In this document: positions 1 through 5,008 of the stretch, one piece after another
Layout of the letters: the number at the start of each line of letters is the position of its first letter
Numbering within the stretch: position 1 is the stretch's first letter
From: Pseudomonadota bacterium
GTDB taxonomy: Bacteria > Pseudomonadota > Gammaproteobacteria > Steroidobacterales > Steroidobacteraceae
Length of the DNA stretch: 5,718 nucleotides
Assembly: GCA_021780395.1 (NCBI GenBank)
Contig: JAJXYU010000161.1
Coordinates: forward strand, 1 to 5,718
Reading direction: 5' to 3'
Translations under genes and position numbers: made by a program
Notes under the pieces: model-generated
Databases searched by the model: none
Told to the model about the DNA's origin: nothing
Seen by the model: only the letters and a program-made list of their open reading frames with translations

Positions 1-376
1 TGCGCGGATTCACCGCCGCGATGGACGCGTAGTCGAGCTGGTATTCGGCGAGTTTTCCGACCCGAAAGTTCTCGACGACAATGTCGCATTGCCGGGCGAG
101 ACCACGAATGATCTCCTGCCCTTCCTTGCAGGACAGGTCGACGGTGACCGATCGCTTGTTGCGATTGGCGGACAGGTAGAATCCGGACTCGCGTGTCGCT
201 CGACCGTCGACCGCCTTGAGAAACGGGGGGCCGTAATTTCGTGAATCGTCGCCCGCGCCCGGCTTCTCGATCTTGATCACTTCTGCACCGAGATCGCCGA
301 GCATCTGGGCGACCAAGGGTCCCGCCAGCACTCGGCTGAGATCGAGGACGCGGTAGCCATCGAGCGGCAGAGTCAT
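1..376 (-). CDS. CaiB/BaiF family (family III) CoA-transferase, N-terminal 125 residues, truncated by window edge
   Basis: Family III CoA-transferases move CoA from a donor acyl-CoA to a free carboxylic acid, through a covalent aspartyl intermediate, in the cytoplasm. The ATG at 374-376 opens MTLPLDGYRVLDLSRVLAGP, followed by the family's Rossmann-like CoA-binding start (LGDLGAEVIKIEKPGAGDD, residues about 27-45). Then come FYLSANRNKRSVTVDL (about 66-81) and DIVVENFRVGKL (about 98-109), all typical of the family. The catalytic Asp normally lies near residue 170 and is outside the window, so activity cannot be judged. A GAGGGAG ribosome site lies 11 nt before the ATG. The gene is third in the minus-strand operon, 83 bp after the acyl-CoA dehydrogenase, and would supply that enzyme with an acyl-CoA. 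The family is certain; the substrate is unknown. A full-length member would have about 400 residues, so two thirds of the gene lies to the left. Confidence 0.93.
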   Translation of the reverse strand, partial: MTLPLDGYRVLDLSRVLAGPLVAQMLGDLGAEVIKIEKPGAGDDSRNYGPPFLKAVDGRATRESGFYLSANRNKRSVTVDLSCKEGQEIIRGLARQCDIVVENFRVGKLAEYQLDYASIAAVNPR

Positions 377-387
377 GTGGTATCGAA

Positions 388-394
388 CTCCCTC
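388..394 (-). promoter_or_regulatory. Ribosome binding site of the CoA-transferase gene
   Basis: On the minus strand the sequence GAGGGAG lies 11 nt before the ATG at 374-376. It supports that ATG as the start. The 83-bp gap between the acyl-CoA dehydrogenase stop (460) and this start (376) shows no convincing promoter or terminator, so the gene is probably cotranscribed with its upstream neighbours. Confidence 0.55.
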
Positions 395-459
395 GATCAA
401 TCAACCGGTACGCTGCGTCTCTCGATCGATACGCCGGGGCTGCGTGCGCGCCGTCGCTC

Positions 460-1668
460 TCACGACGCGTCCGCTCCCGGCCGCGATCCCGCCCGCTCGA
501 GACGCGCGATCGTCTCGCGCTTGATGCGCTTCGCGAGCGACCAGCGATGCACTTCGCTCGGTCCATCGTAGATCCGGAACGCGCGCACTTCGCGGAACAC
601 CTGCTCGACGATCGTATCGCGCGTCACGCCCGTCCCCCCCATCACCTGTACACACCGGTCGGCTATCCGAAACAGCGCTTCGGAGACGGCGACCTTGACC
701 ATCGAGGACTCCGACGTCGCTTGCTCCCCGGCGTCGAGCACGCCGGCACACCAGTCGATCATGAGCTCGCATTGCTGCAATTCAATCCGGTTGTCGGCGA
801 GCATGTACCCGACCCCCTCGTGGTCGACGAGCAGGCGACCGAACGCCTTCCTCCTGACCGCGTATTCGGACGCGATCTCCTGAGCACGCGTGCAGGATCC
901 CAACCACCTCATGCAATGCGTCAGCCGTGCCGGGGACAACCGCACTTGCGCATATCGAAACCCCTGCCCCACCTCGCCGAGAACGGCCGAGTGCGGAACA
1001 CGCAGATTCTCGATTCTCGACGTGGGATGCCCCCCGGGCATCGACGAATCGATCGTATGCGGCACCCGCTCGATCCGGATCGCCGCATTCGGCAATTCGG
1101 CGAGAAACATCGTCGCGCCTCCGTCGGTCTTCGCCATGATGATCGCGACGCGCGCCCCCTCCAGCCCGGTGCTGAAGCACTTGCGCCCGTTGATGACCCA
1201 GTCGCTCCCGTCGGCCACTGCCGTCGTGAGCAGCATGGAGGGATCCGATCCCGCCCCGTTGTCCTCGGCGGGTTCCGTCATCATGAACGCGGATCGCGAC
1301 TTGCCTTCCAGCAGGGGTTGCAGGAATCGGCTCTTCTGCTCCTCGTTCGCGACGACACTCAACAGGTGCATGTTGCCTTCGTCGGGCGCCGCGACGTTCA
1401 CCGCCACCGGCCCGAGCGGTGACAGTCCGGCCGCTCGCAGCACGAGCGCGGTCTCTCGATGCGTCAGGTGCCTGCCGTCGGGAAAGTGCGGCGTCAGTAC
1501 GCCTGCCTCGCGGGCCCGCATCCGCATCTCCGCGACCATGTCCTCGCTTGGCCCGTGCATTTTCCAACGAGGATCCTTTTCATACGGCACGAGGGTTTCA
1601 CGCACGAATCTCTCGACGCGCGTCGCGATTTCGCGGCCCCGCGATTCCGCCCGATCGGCACTGGACAC
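460..1668 (-). CDS. Acyl-CoA dehydrogenase, ACAD10/ACAD11-like clade
   Basis: FAD-dependent enzyme that would oxidise an acyl-CoA to the trans-2-enoyl-CoA and pass electrons to electron-transfer flavoprotein in the cytoplasm. Numbered from the upstream ATG at 1686, it shows the all-helical N-domain (about 10-130), the flavin-contacting segment MMTEPAEDNGAGSDPS (135-150), the middle beta-domain (about 150-245), RKAFG (279-283), GGTG (350-353) and the C-terminal YDGPSEVHR (373-381). In MCAD-type enzymes the equivalent of YDGPSEVHR is YEGT with a catalytic Glu; here it is Asp374, as I recall for the ACAD10/11-type clade. Length of about 402-408 residues is normal for a single-domain enzyme. I prefer the GTG at 1666-1668 because AAGGAG lies 6 nt before it, whereas the ATG at 1684-1686 has no clear ribosome site. 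It sits 23 bp after the aldehyde dehydrogenase stop (5 bp if the ATG is used), so cotranscription is likely. Chain-length specificity cannot be read. Confidence 0.93.
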   Translation of the reverse strand: MSSADRAESRGREIATRVERFVRETLVPYEKDPRWKMHGPSEDMVAEMRMRAREAGVLTPHFPDGRHLTHRETALVLRAAGLSPLGPVAVNVAAPDEGNMHLLSVVANEEQKSRFLQPLLEGKSRSAFMMTEPAEDNGAGSDPSMLLTTAVADGSDWVINGRKCFSTGLEGARVAIIMAKTDGGATMFLAELPNAAIRIERVPHTIDSSMPGGHPTSRIENLRVPHSAVLGEVGQGFRYAQVRLSPARLTHCMRWLGSCTRAQEIASEYAVRRKAFGRLLVDHEGVGYMLADNRIELQQCELMIDWCAGVLDAGEQATSESSMVKVAVSEALFRIADRCVQVMGGTGVTRDTIVEQVFREVRAFRIYDGPSEVHRWSLAKRIKRETIARLERAGSRPGADAS

Positions 1669-1674
1669 TATCGT

Positions 1675-1680
1675 CTCCTT
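1675..1680 (-). promoter_or_regulatory. Ribosome binding site (AAGGAG) that moves the acyl-CoA dehydrogenase start to an internal GTG
   Basis: The minus strand carries AAGGAG, a six-base match to the anti-Shine-Dalgarno complement, 6 nt before the GTG at 1666-1668. This site lies inside the frame opened by the ATG at 1684-1686, at codons 3-4. Only weak purine-rich sequence precedes that ATG. The GTG start removes six residues (MPKETI) outside the conserved domain. Confidence 0.7.
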
Positions 1681-1691
1681 TGGCATCCGCT

Positions 1692-3143
1692 TCAGCCCAC
1701 GAAGCGGGTGATCATCTTCTCGTTGAGAAAATTCCGAATGGCCTGCGTCCCGCCCTCGGTACCGTACCCGGAATCCTTCACGCCCCCGAAAGGTGCCTCG
1801 ATCGTCGAGGAGAACACCCGGTTGACCGCGACCATCCCCGCATGCAGCCGCTGCGTGACGGCGGCCTCCGTGCGCAGCGAGTCGGTATAGACGTAGGACG
1901 CCAACCCATACGGCAGGCGGTTCGCCTCGACGAGGGCGTCATCGAGCGTATCGAACGGTCGAAACAGGGCGATCGGACCGAACGGTTCCTCGTTCATCGC
2001 GCGGGCTTGCACGGGTACGTCGCCAAGCACGGTCGGCGCGAAAAAATATCCCCGGCGCTCGATCGGCTCTCCGCCGCAGACCAGTTGCGCACCGCAGGCC
2101 CGTGCGTCGTCGACCAGCTCCTTGACCTTGAGCAATCGGCGAGCATTCGCCAGGGGCCCCATCTGAACGCCCTCCGCGTGCCCGTGGTCGACCCTCAACG
2201 CGCGTGCCGCCTGCGAGAATCGACCCAGGAATTCCCCGTAGACGGACTGGTCGACCAGGAATCGTGTCGGCGACAGACACACCTGTCCGCTGTTCAGGAA
2301 CTTCATGCGCACCAGCTCGTCGACGGCGAGCGTGAGATCGGCGTCCGCACACACGATCGCGGGCGCGTGCCCGCCGAGCTCCATGACGATGCGCTTCATG
2401 TGAAGGCCGGCGAGGCTGGCCAGCTGCTTGCCGACGCCAACCGATCCGGTGAAGGACACGCTGCGGACCACCGGATGTGCGATCAGCCGCTCCGATATCC
2501 GTGCCGGCTCTCCGAACAGGAGGTTGATCGCGCCGGGAGCCACACCGGACTCCGCGAGCACCTTGATCACCTCGGCGCAGGCCGCGGGCGCTTCTTCCGG
2601 TCCCTTGAGTATGATCGCGCACCCGGCCGCCAAGGCGGCCGCGAGCTTCTTGACCGACTGCGACACGGGGTAGTTCCAGGGCGTGAACGCAGCCACGACA
2701 CCGACGGGTTCGAGCCTCGTCACGGTGTGGAAGGTGGTCGTTCGTCCTGGAATCACCTGACCGAAGCAGCGCTTGCCCTCTTCCGCGAACCATTCGAGCG
2801 TGTCCGCGGCGCTCATGATCTCTCCTCGCGCCTGCGCGAGCGGCTTGCCGACCTCAGTGCTCAACGAGGCCGATATCGACTCCACACGCCTCCTGAGCTC
2901 GGTGGCCGCCATGCAGAGTATCCGCGCTCTCTCGAAAGGAGGCGTCTCGGACCACACCGCGAAGCCGCGCCGGGCGGCGTCGATGGCATCGTCGATGTCC
3001 CGTCCGGCCGCGAGACAGACGGACCCCGCTCTCTCTGCGGTCGCGGGATCGAGAAAGGGCGTGGATTTGCCTTCCGATCCGTCACGCCAATGTCCGTCGA
3101 TGAACAGCCTGACGATCAACCCGTTTGCCGATTGAGGAGTCAC
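1692..3143 (-). CDS. NAD(P)-dependent aldehyde dehydrogenase, succinate-semialdehyde dehydrogenase-like
   Basis: Oxidises an aldehyde to the carboxylate with NAD or NADP in the cytoplasm. With the GTG at 3141-3143 as start the protein has 483 residues, the usual length for GabD-like enzymes. Key residues are all present: Asn157 in TPWNYP, Lys180 in ILKGPEE (cofactor), the GSVGVG turn at 233-238, the general base Glu255 in MELGGHAP, the nucleophile Cys289 in NSGQVCLSP, and EEPFGP at 385-390. The frame opens further upstream to a GTG at 3195-3197 (501 residues), but that codon has no ribosome site. By contrast AAAGGG lies 5 nt before the chosen GTG. The extra 18 residues also lie before the usual family start (LFIDGHWRDGS). 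GGHAP and SPTR around the catalytic residues differ from E. coli GabD, so I call the subfamily only as SSADH-like. It is the first gene of the operon and would produce the acid activated by the CoA-transferase. Confidence 0.94.
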   Translation of the reverse strand: MTPQSANGLIVRLFIDGHWRDGSEGKSTPFLDPATAERAGSVCLAAGRDIDDAIDAARRGFAVWSETPPFERARILCMAATELRRRVESISASLSTEVGKPLAQARGEIMSAADTLEWFAEEGKRCFGQVIPGRTTTFHTVTRLEPVGVVAAFTPWNYPVSQSVKKLAAALAAGCAIILKGPEEAPAACAEVIKVLAESGVAPGAINLLFGEPARISERLIAHPVVRSVSFTGSVGVGKQLASLAGLHMKRIVMELGGHAPAIVCADADLTLAVDELVRMKFLNSGQVCLSPTRFLVDQSVYGEFLGRFSQAARALRVDHGHAEGVQMGPLANARRLLKVKELVDDARACGAQLVCGGEPIERRGYFFAPTVLGDVPVQARAMNEEPFGPIALFRPFDTLDDALVEANRLPYGLASYVYTDSLRTEAAVTQRLHAGMVAVNRVFSSTIEAPFGGVKDSGYGTEGGTQAIRNFLNEKMITRFVG

Positions 3144-3148
3144 GATCA

Positions 3149-3154
3149 CCCTTT
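3149..3154 (-). promoter_or_regulatory. Ribosome binding site (AAAGGG) deciding the aldehyde dehydrogenase start
   Basis: On the minus strand AAAGGG, followed by TGATC, lies 5 nt before the GTG at 3141-3143. The alternative GTG at 3195-3197 has only GTCGTCGTCGGC in front of it, which is no ribosome site. Confidence 0.6.
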
Positions 3155-3185
3155 GACTTCGCGATGCCGTCTGCGCGGCGGCGCG

Positions 3186-3204
3186 CGTCGGCCGCACGCC
3201 GACG
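3186..3204 (-). repeat. GC-rich inverted repeat (7-bp stem, 5-nt loop) in the 5' leader of the aldehyde dehydrogenase operon
   Basis: CGTCGGC and GCCGACG form a perfect 7-bp stem around GTGCG on the minus strand. If transcription begins near 3228, this hairpin lies in the leader about 43 nt ahead of the chosen GTG start. The rejected upstream GTG (3195-3197) is in its loop. No T-run follows, so it is not a classical attenuator. It could be a leader structure, a DNA-binding dyad, or chance in GC-rich sequence. Confidence 0.35.
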
Positions 3205-3234
3205 ACGACCGGCCGTCTTCAGGCCACGGGGTGG

Positions 3235-3264
3235 ACGTTAGCGCCACGCGCATCGAAATGTCAA
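3235..3264 (-). promoter_or_regulatory. Sigma-70-like promoter of the aldehyde dehydrogenase operon
   Basis: The minus strand carries a perfect -35 box TTGACA (3259-3264), an 18-nt spacer and TAACGT (3235-3240) as -10. The -10 keeps only the most conserved bases, TA at the front and T at the end. Transcription would begin near 3228, leaving a leader of about 85 nt before the GTG at 3143. The dyad at 3270-3280 lies 5 bp upstream of the -35, where a bound regulator could touch RNA polymerase. The assignment rests on sequence match and position only. Confidence 0.5.
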
Positions 3265-3269
3265 CATTA

Positions 3270-3280
3270 TTGTCCTACAA
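3270..3280. promoter_or_regulatory. Candidate GntR/FadR-type operator, TTGT-N3-ACAA
   Basis: TTGTCCTACAA is a perfect dyad of two 4-bp arms around 3 bp. It fits the T-N-G-T-N3-A-C-N-A pattern described for operators of the FadR subfamily of GntR regulators, to which the adjacent gene belongs. It lies between the divergent starts, just upstream of the operon's -35 box. That this regulator binds it is inferred. Confidence 0.5.
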
Positions 3281-3296
3281 CCGATCGGACCATATG

Positions 3297-3302
3297 TATA
3301 CT
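3297..3302 (+). promoter_or_regulatory. Possible plus-strand -10 element for the regulator gene
   Basis: TATACT matches five of six bases of the -10 consensus. The sequence 16-18 bp upstream (around CCTACA) is a poor -35 box, so this promoter would be weak or activator-dependent. The last base overlaps the first base of the dyad at 3302-3316, so a protein bound there would cover the start point. It competes with the extended -10 at 3383-3391 as the regulator's promoter. Confidence 0.25.
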
Positions 3303-3316
3303 TGCCATTCAGGCAA
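3302..3316. repeat. Perfect dyad TTGCC-N5-GGCAA, possible operator
   Basis: TTGCC (3302-3306) and GGCAA (3312-3316) are exact reverse complements around ATTCA. The site is 21 bp from the end of the TTGT-N3-ACAA dyad, about two helical turns. The arms of the two dyads share TTG/CAA ends but differ inside, so they need not bind the same protein. It could be an operator for the divergent regulator or for another factor. Confidence 0.4.
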
Positions 3317-3382
3317 TGATCGATCGTGACTCCATTCATCACCGCCAATGCTCCGGTTCAATGAGAATCGCAAGGTGTCGAA

Positions 3383-3391
3383 TGCTATGAT
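3383..3391 (+). promoter_or_regulatory. Extended -10 promoter candidate for the GntR regulator gene
   Basis: TGCTATGAT matches the extended -10 pattern TG-N-TATNAT, which can work without a good -35 box; none is seen at the normal distance. Transcription would start near 3398, giving a leader of about 69 nt before the ATG at 3467. Confidence 0.4.
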
Positions 3392-3453
3392 GAGACCGTC
3401 TCGCGCCGTGCCCACTGCGCCGCAGAGCGGCCCTTGGCCACCGACTTCAATGC

Positions 3454-3458
3454 AAGGA
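3454..3458 (+). promoter_or_regulatory. Ribosome binding site deciding the regulator's start
   Basis: AAGGA lies 8 nt before the ATG at 3467-3469. The frame also opens at a TTG (3434-3436), but that codon is rarer as a start and has no comparable site, so the ATG is preferred. Confidence 0.55.
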
Positions 3459-3466
3459 TCGAGCGA

Positions 3467-4207
3467 ATGAAATTGCGACGGACCCCGGACAAGCGTCGCG
3501 CGACCCCACGCGCCGCTCCCGACCACGAAGACAAGGTGTCGTCGACGGATCGCGTCGTCGAGCACGTGACGAACGGCATCCTCACGGGACGATACGTTCC
3601 TGGACAATGGCTGGTCGAGGCGGACATCACGAGCGCCCTGCGCGTGAGTCGGGGGCCGGTCCGGGAAGCGTTCCGGCGACTCGACGCGATCGGGATCCTG
3701 TCACGCACGATGTACCGAGGCGCCTGCGTGCGACTCTTGACCCGCCCTGAGGCGATCGATCTGATGGTGGCCGCCGAAGGAATCGATCGGATGACCGCCC
3801 GCCTCGCGGCCGCCGCCATGCGCAATGGATCGAGCCACTCCAAGCTGAAGGCATACCAGCGCGCGCTGCAACCCTACCGCGATCGAGAATACGACCTTGC
3901 CGGAGCACCCCAGCTGCGGCAGCAGTTCTACGACATCCTGATCCGACTGACGGGGAACAGTCAGCTTCCCTCGCTATTTCCGACGATGCGGATTCACCTG
4001 TTGAGACTGCAGACCCAAATGTACCGGGGACCGCATGCGACGCGGTCCGATGTAGACGATTTCGCGGCCGTGGCGCGCGCCGTCCTGGACGGTGATGCCG
4101 CTGCCGCCGAGAGGGCGTCGTGCACTCATCATCGGCGGATCCAGAAATCCCTGCTGGACATGCCGAACGAGGCGTTTGCGGCCGAGTCCGTCGGCGACCC
4201 GGCGTGA
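3467..4207 (+). CDS. GntR-family transcriptional regulator, FadR/FCD subfamily with a degenerate metal site
   Basis: DNA-binding regulator of 246 residues, most likely controlling the divergent aldehyde dehydrogenase operon and itself. After a basic tail of about 27 residues comes the winged helix-turn-helix, including DRVVEHVTNGILTGRYVPGQ (28-47) and VSRGPVREAFRRLDAIGIL (60-78), the GntR signature. The helical FCD ligand domain follows (about 95-235; for example IDRMTARLAAAAM, TGNSQLPSLF). FCD domains normally bind a metal through D-x-x-F-H and two later His residues. Here the first motif reads RQQFY (151-155), the second His position is Phe199, and only the last His (221 or 222) remains, so the usual metal site is absent. 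The ligand may be bound without metal, as in E. coli FadR, which binds acyl-CoA. The ATG start is chosen for its AAGGA site. The family is firm; targets and ligand are inferred from position. Confidence 0.92.
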   Translation: MKLRRTPDKRRATPRAAPDHEDKVSSTDRVVEHVTNGILTGRYVPGQWLVEADITSALRVSRGPVREAFRRLDAIGILSRTMYRGACVRLLTRPEAIDLMVAAEGIDRMTARLAAAAMRNGSSHSKLKAYQRALQPYRDREYDLAGAPQLRQQFYDILIRLTGNSQLPSLFPTMRIHLLRLQTQMYRGPHATRSDVDDFAAVARAVLDGDAAAAERASCTHHRRIQKSLLDMPNEAFAAESVGDPA

Positions 4208-4225
4208 CCTGCGCAGGCGCAGGTC
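4206..4225. terminator. Strong hairpin between convergent genes, possible bidirectional terminator
   Basis: GACCTGCGC (4206-4214) and GCGCAGGTC (4217-4225) are exact reverse complements separated by AG. In RNA this gives about eight GC-rich pairs with a 4-nt loop. It overlaps the last two bases of the regulator's stop codon and fills most of the 29-bp gap to the convergent ComB-like gene, so it could act on both strands. Neither side has a T-run, so it is not a textbook intrinsic terminator and may instead protect 3' ends or work with Rho. Confidence 0.45.
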
Positions 4226-4236
4226 CGGCTCCGATC

Positions 4237-4986
4237 TCATCCATCGCAGGCACTCCGCGATGACGTCCCTGCGTTGCGGATCCGACCTTCCGCATAGACC
4301 GGAATGACGTCGAACGCGTTCTCTCGGGTCACGAGCATCAGGTCACCGTTCCTGCCCTGGGCGGTCATCATCCGGCCTGCATAGGTCCCGAAGATGCACT
4401 CGTGCGCGGGCACGTTGTCGTGCAACAGTCGAGCGGCATTCGCGGCATCGCTCAACGCGAACGACTCGCCGAAGGCCGCCAGACGTGACGCGACGCACCC
4501 CGCGCCGTAGAAGTCTTCGAGACTGAAGGCGCTTCCGGACCCGGCGCAGATCAGCACGATGTTTCGATTTTCGTGATGTCGACGAATGTGATCTGCCACC
4601 GCATCGGCATTCACCGGGGAGGACGCGAGCACCAGACTCGCGGTCGCGGCGCGCGTCAGCGCGATGGTGCCGTTCGTTGTGGAGTAGAGAACCGTCTTCC
4701 CCCGCAGGTCCCGGGCGAGCAGGTCGGTCGGCCACGGCTCCAGGAATCCCGGGATCGACTCCCCGTGCCTTTCGCCCACGAGGACCACCTCGTCCTCGTG
4801 ATACTCGCACGCCGCGGCCATCGCGGCCCCGGCATCCGCCAGCGGTACGATCTGCCTTGCGCCCCGTTCGATCATGACGGCGATGCCGGTGGTCGCGAAT
4901 ATCGCATCCACGACGACCGCGATCGCGCCCCGCAATCGCTCCGGCCGGGCGTAGTCCTTGTTGGTCAGCACGTGAACGCGCGGCAT
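4237..4986 (-). CDS. Divergent ComB-like protein (2-phosphosulfolactate phosphatase family)
   Basis: ComB removes phosphate from 2-phosphosulfolactate in coenzyme M biosynthesis and needs Mg2+; bacteria carry many homologues of unclear role. This 249-residue protein has the family layout: AVVVDAIFATTGIAV (23-37), GERHGE (71-76), GKTVLYSTTNGTIAL (96-110), SSPVNADAVA (122-131), ICAGSGSAFSLEDFYGAG (146-163) and a final FDVIPVYAEG. From memory the family pattern is DVLRATT, GERGG, GNSP and TTNGTR/K. Here the Arg after DVL is Phe30, the GNSP segment is replaced by EPWPT (83-87), and the residue after TTNGT is Ile108. The loss of basic residues suggests a substrate other than phosphosulfolactate. 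The ATG at 4984-4986 has GGAG 10 nt upstream. It lies 22 bp after the kinase gene, so the two are probably cotranscribed. Fold membership is good; the reaction is uncertain. Confidence 0.8.
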   Translation of the reverse strand: MPRVHVLTNKDYARPERLRGAIAVVVDAIFATTGIAVMIERGARQIVPLADAGAAMAAACEYHEDEVVLVGERHGESIPGFLEPWPTDLLARDLRGKTVLYSTTNGTIALTRAATASLVLASSPVNADAVADHIRRHHENRNIVLICAGSGSAFSLEDFYGAGCVASRLAAFGESFALSDAANAARLLHDNVPAHECIFGTYAGRMMTAQGRNGDLMLVTRENAFDVIPVYAEGRIRNAGTSSRSACDG

Positions 4987-5008
4987 GCGTCGCTCGCTCC
5001 AGGATCCG

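Larger units (their letters stand above)
3144..3466. promoter_or_regulatory. Divergent control region between the aldehyde dehydrogenase operon and the GntR regulator
   Basis: This non-coding stretch of about 320 bp separates two divergent starts. Its central part (about 3250-3320) is visibly richer in A+T than the flanking genes, as expected for promoters. It holds a minus-strand TTGACA promoter, two perfect dyads (3270-3280 and 3302-3316), a candidate plus-strand -10 at 3297-3302, an extended -10 at 3383-3391, and a GC hairpin in the operon's leader (3186-3204). The short palindromes CCGATCGG (3281-3288) and CATATG (3291-3296) lie between the dyads. No credible small gene was seen here. Confidence 0.7.

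Noticed and set aside
377..459. Repeated CTCGATC and GCTGCGT words in the gap between acyl-CoA dehydrogenase and CoA-transferase
   Set aside because: The two copies are imperfect and short. GATC-containing words are frequent all over the window, so this is probably base-composition background.
547..1711. Plus-strand open frames of 291 and 273 residues
   Set aside because: Both are antisense to the acyl-CoA dehydrogenase and have low-complexity, Arg/Pro/Ser-rich translations with no family motif.
3144..3197. An 18-residue N-terminal extension of the aldehyde dehydrogenase
   Set aside because: The GTG at 3195-3197 has no ribosome site and the extension lies outside the conserved domain. The GTG at 3141-3143 gives the normal family length.
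1419..3329. A 636-residue open frame on the plus strand
   Set aside because: It lies antisense to the aldehyde dehydrogenase and the start of the acyl-CoA dehydrogenase, which have complete family motifs. Its translation is rich in Arg, His and Gly without recognisable domains, as expected for the mirror frame of a high-GC gene.
3434..3466. TTG start adding 11 residues to the GntR regulator
   Set aside because: TTG is a rare start with no clear ribosome site, while the ATG at 3467 has AAGGA 8 nt upstream.
3275..3607. A 110-residue minus-strand frame across the control region and the start of the regulator
   Set aside because: It covers the promoters and the conserved DNA-binding domain of the GntR gene on the other strand, and shows no domain of its own.
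4919..4926. GCGATCGC, the cyanobacterial HIP1 octamer
   Set aside because: I noticed only one copy, inside a coding region. The many other CGATCG words reflect codon use in high-GC DNA and no other cyanobacterial sign is present.
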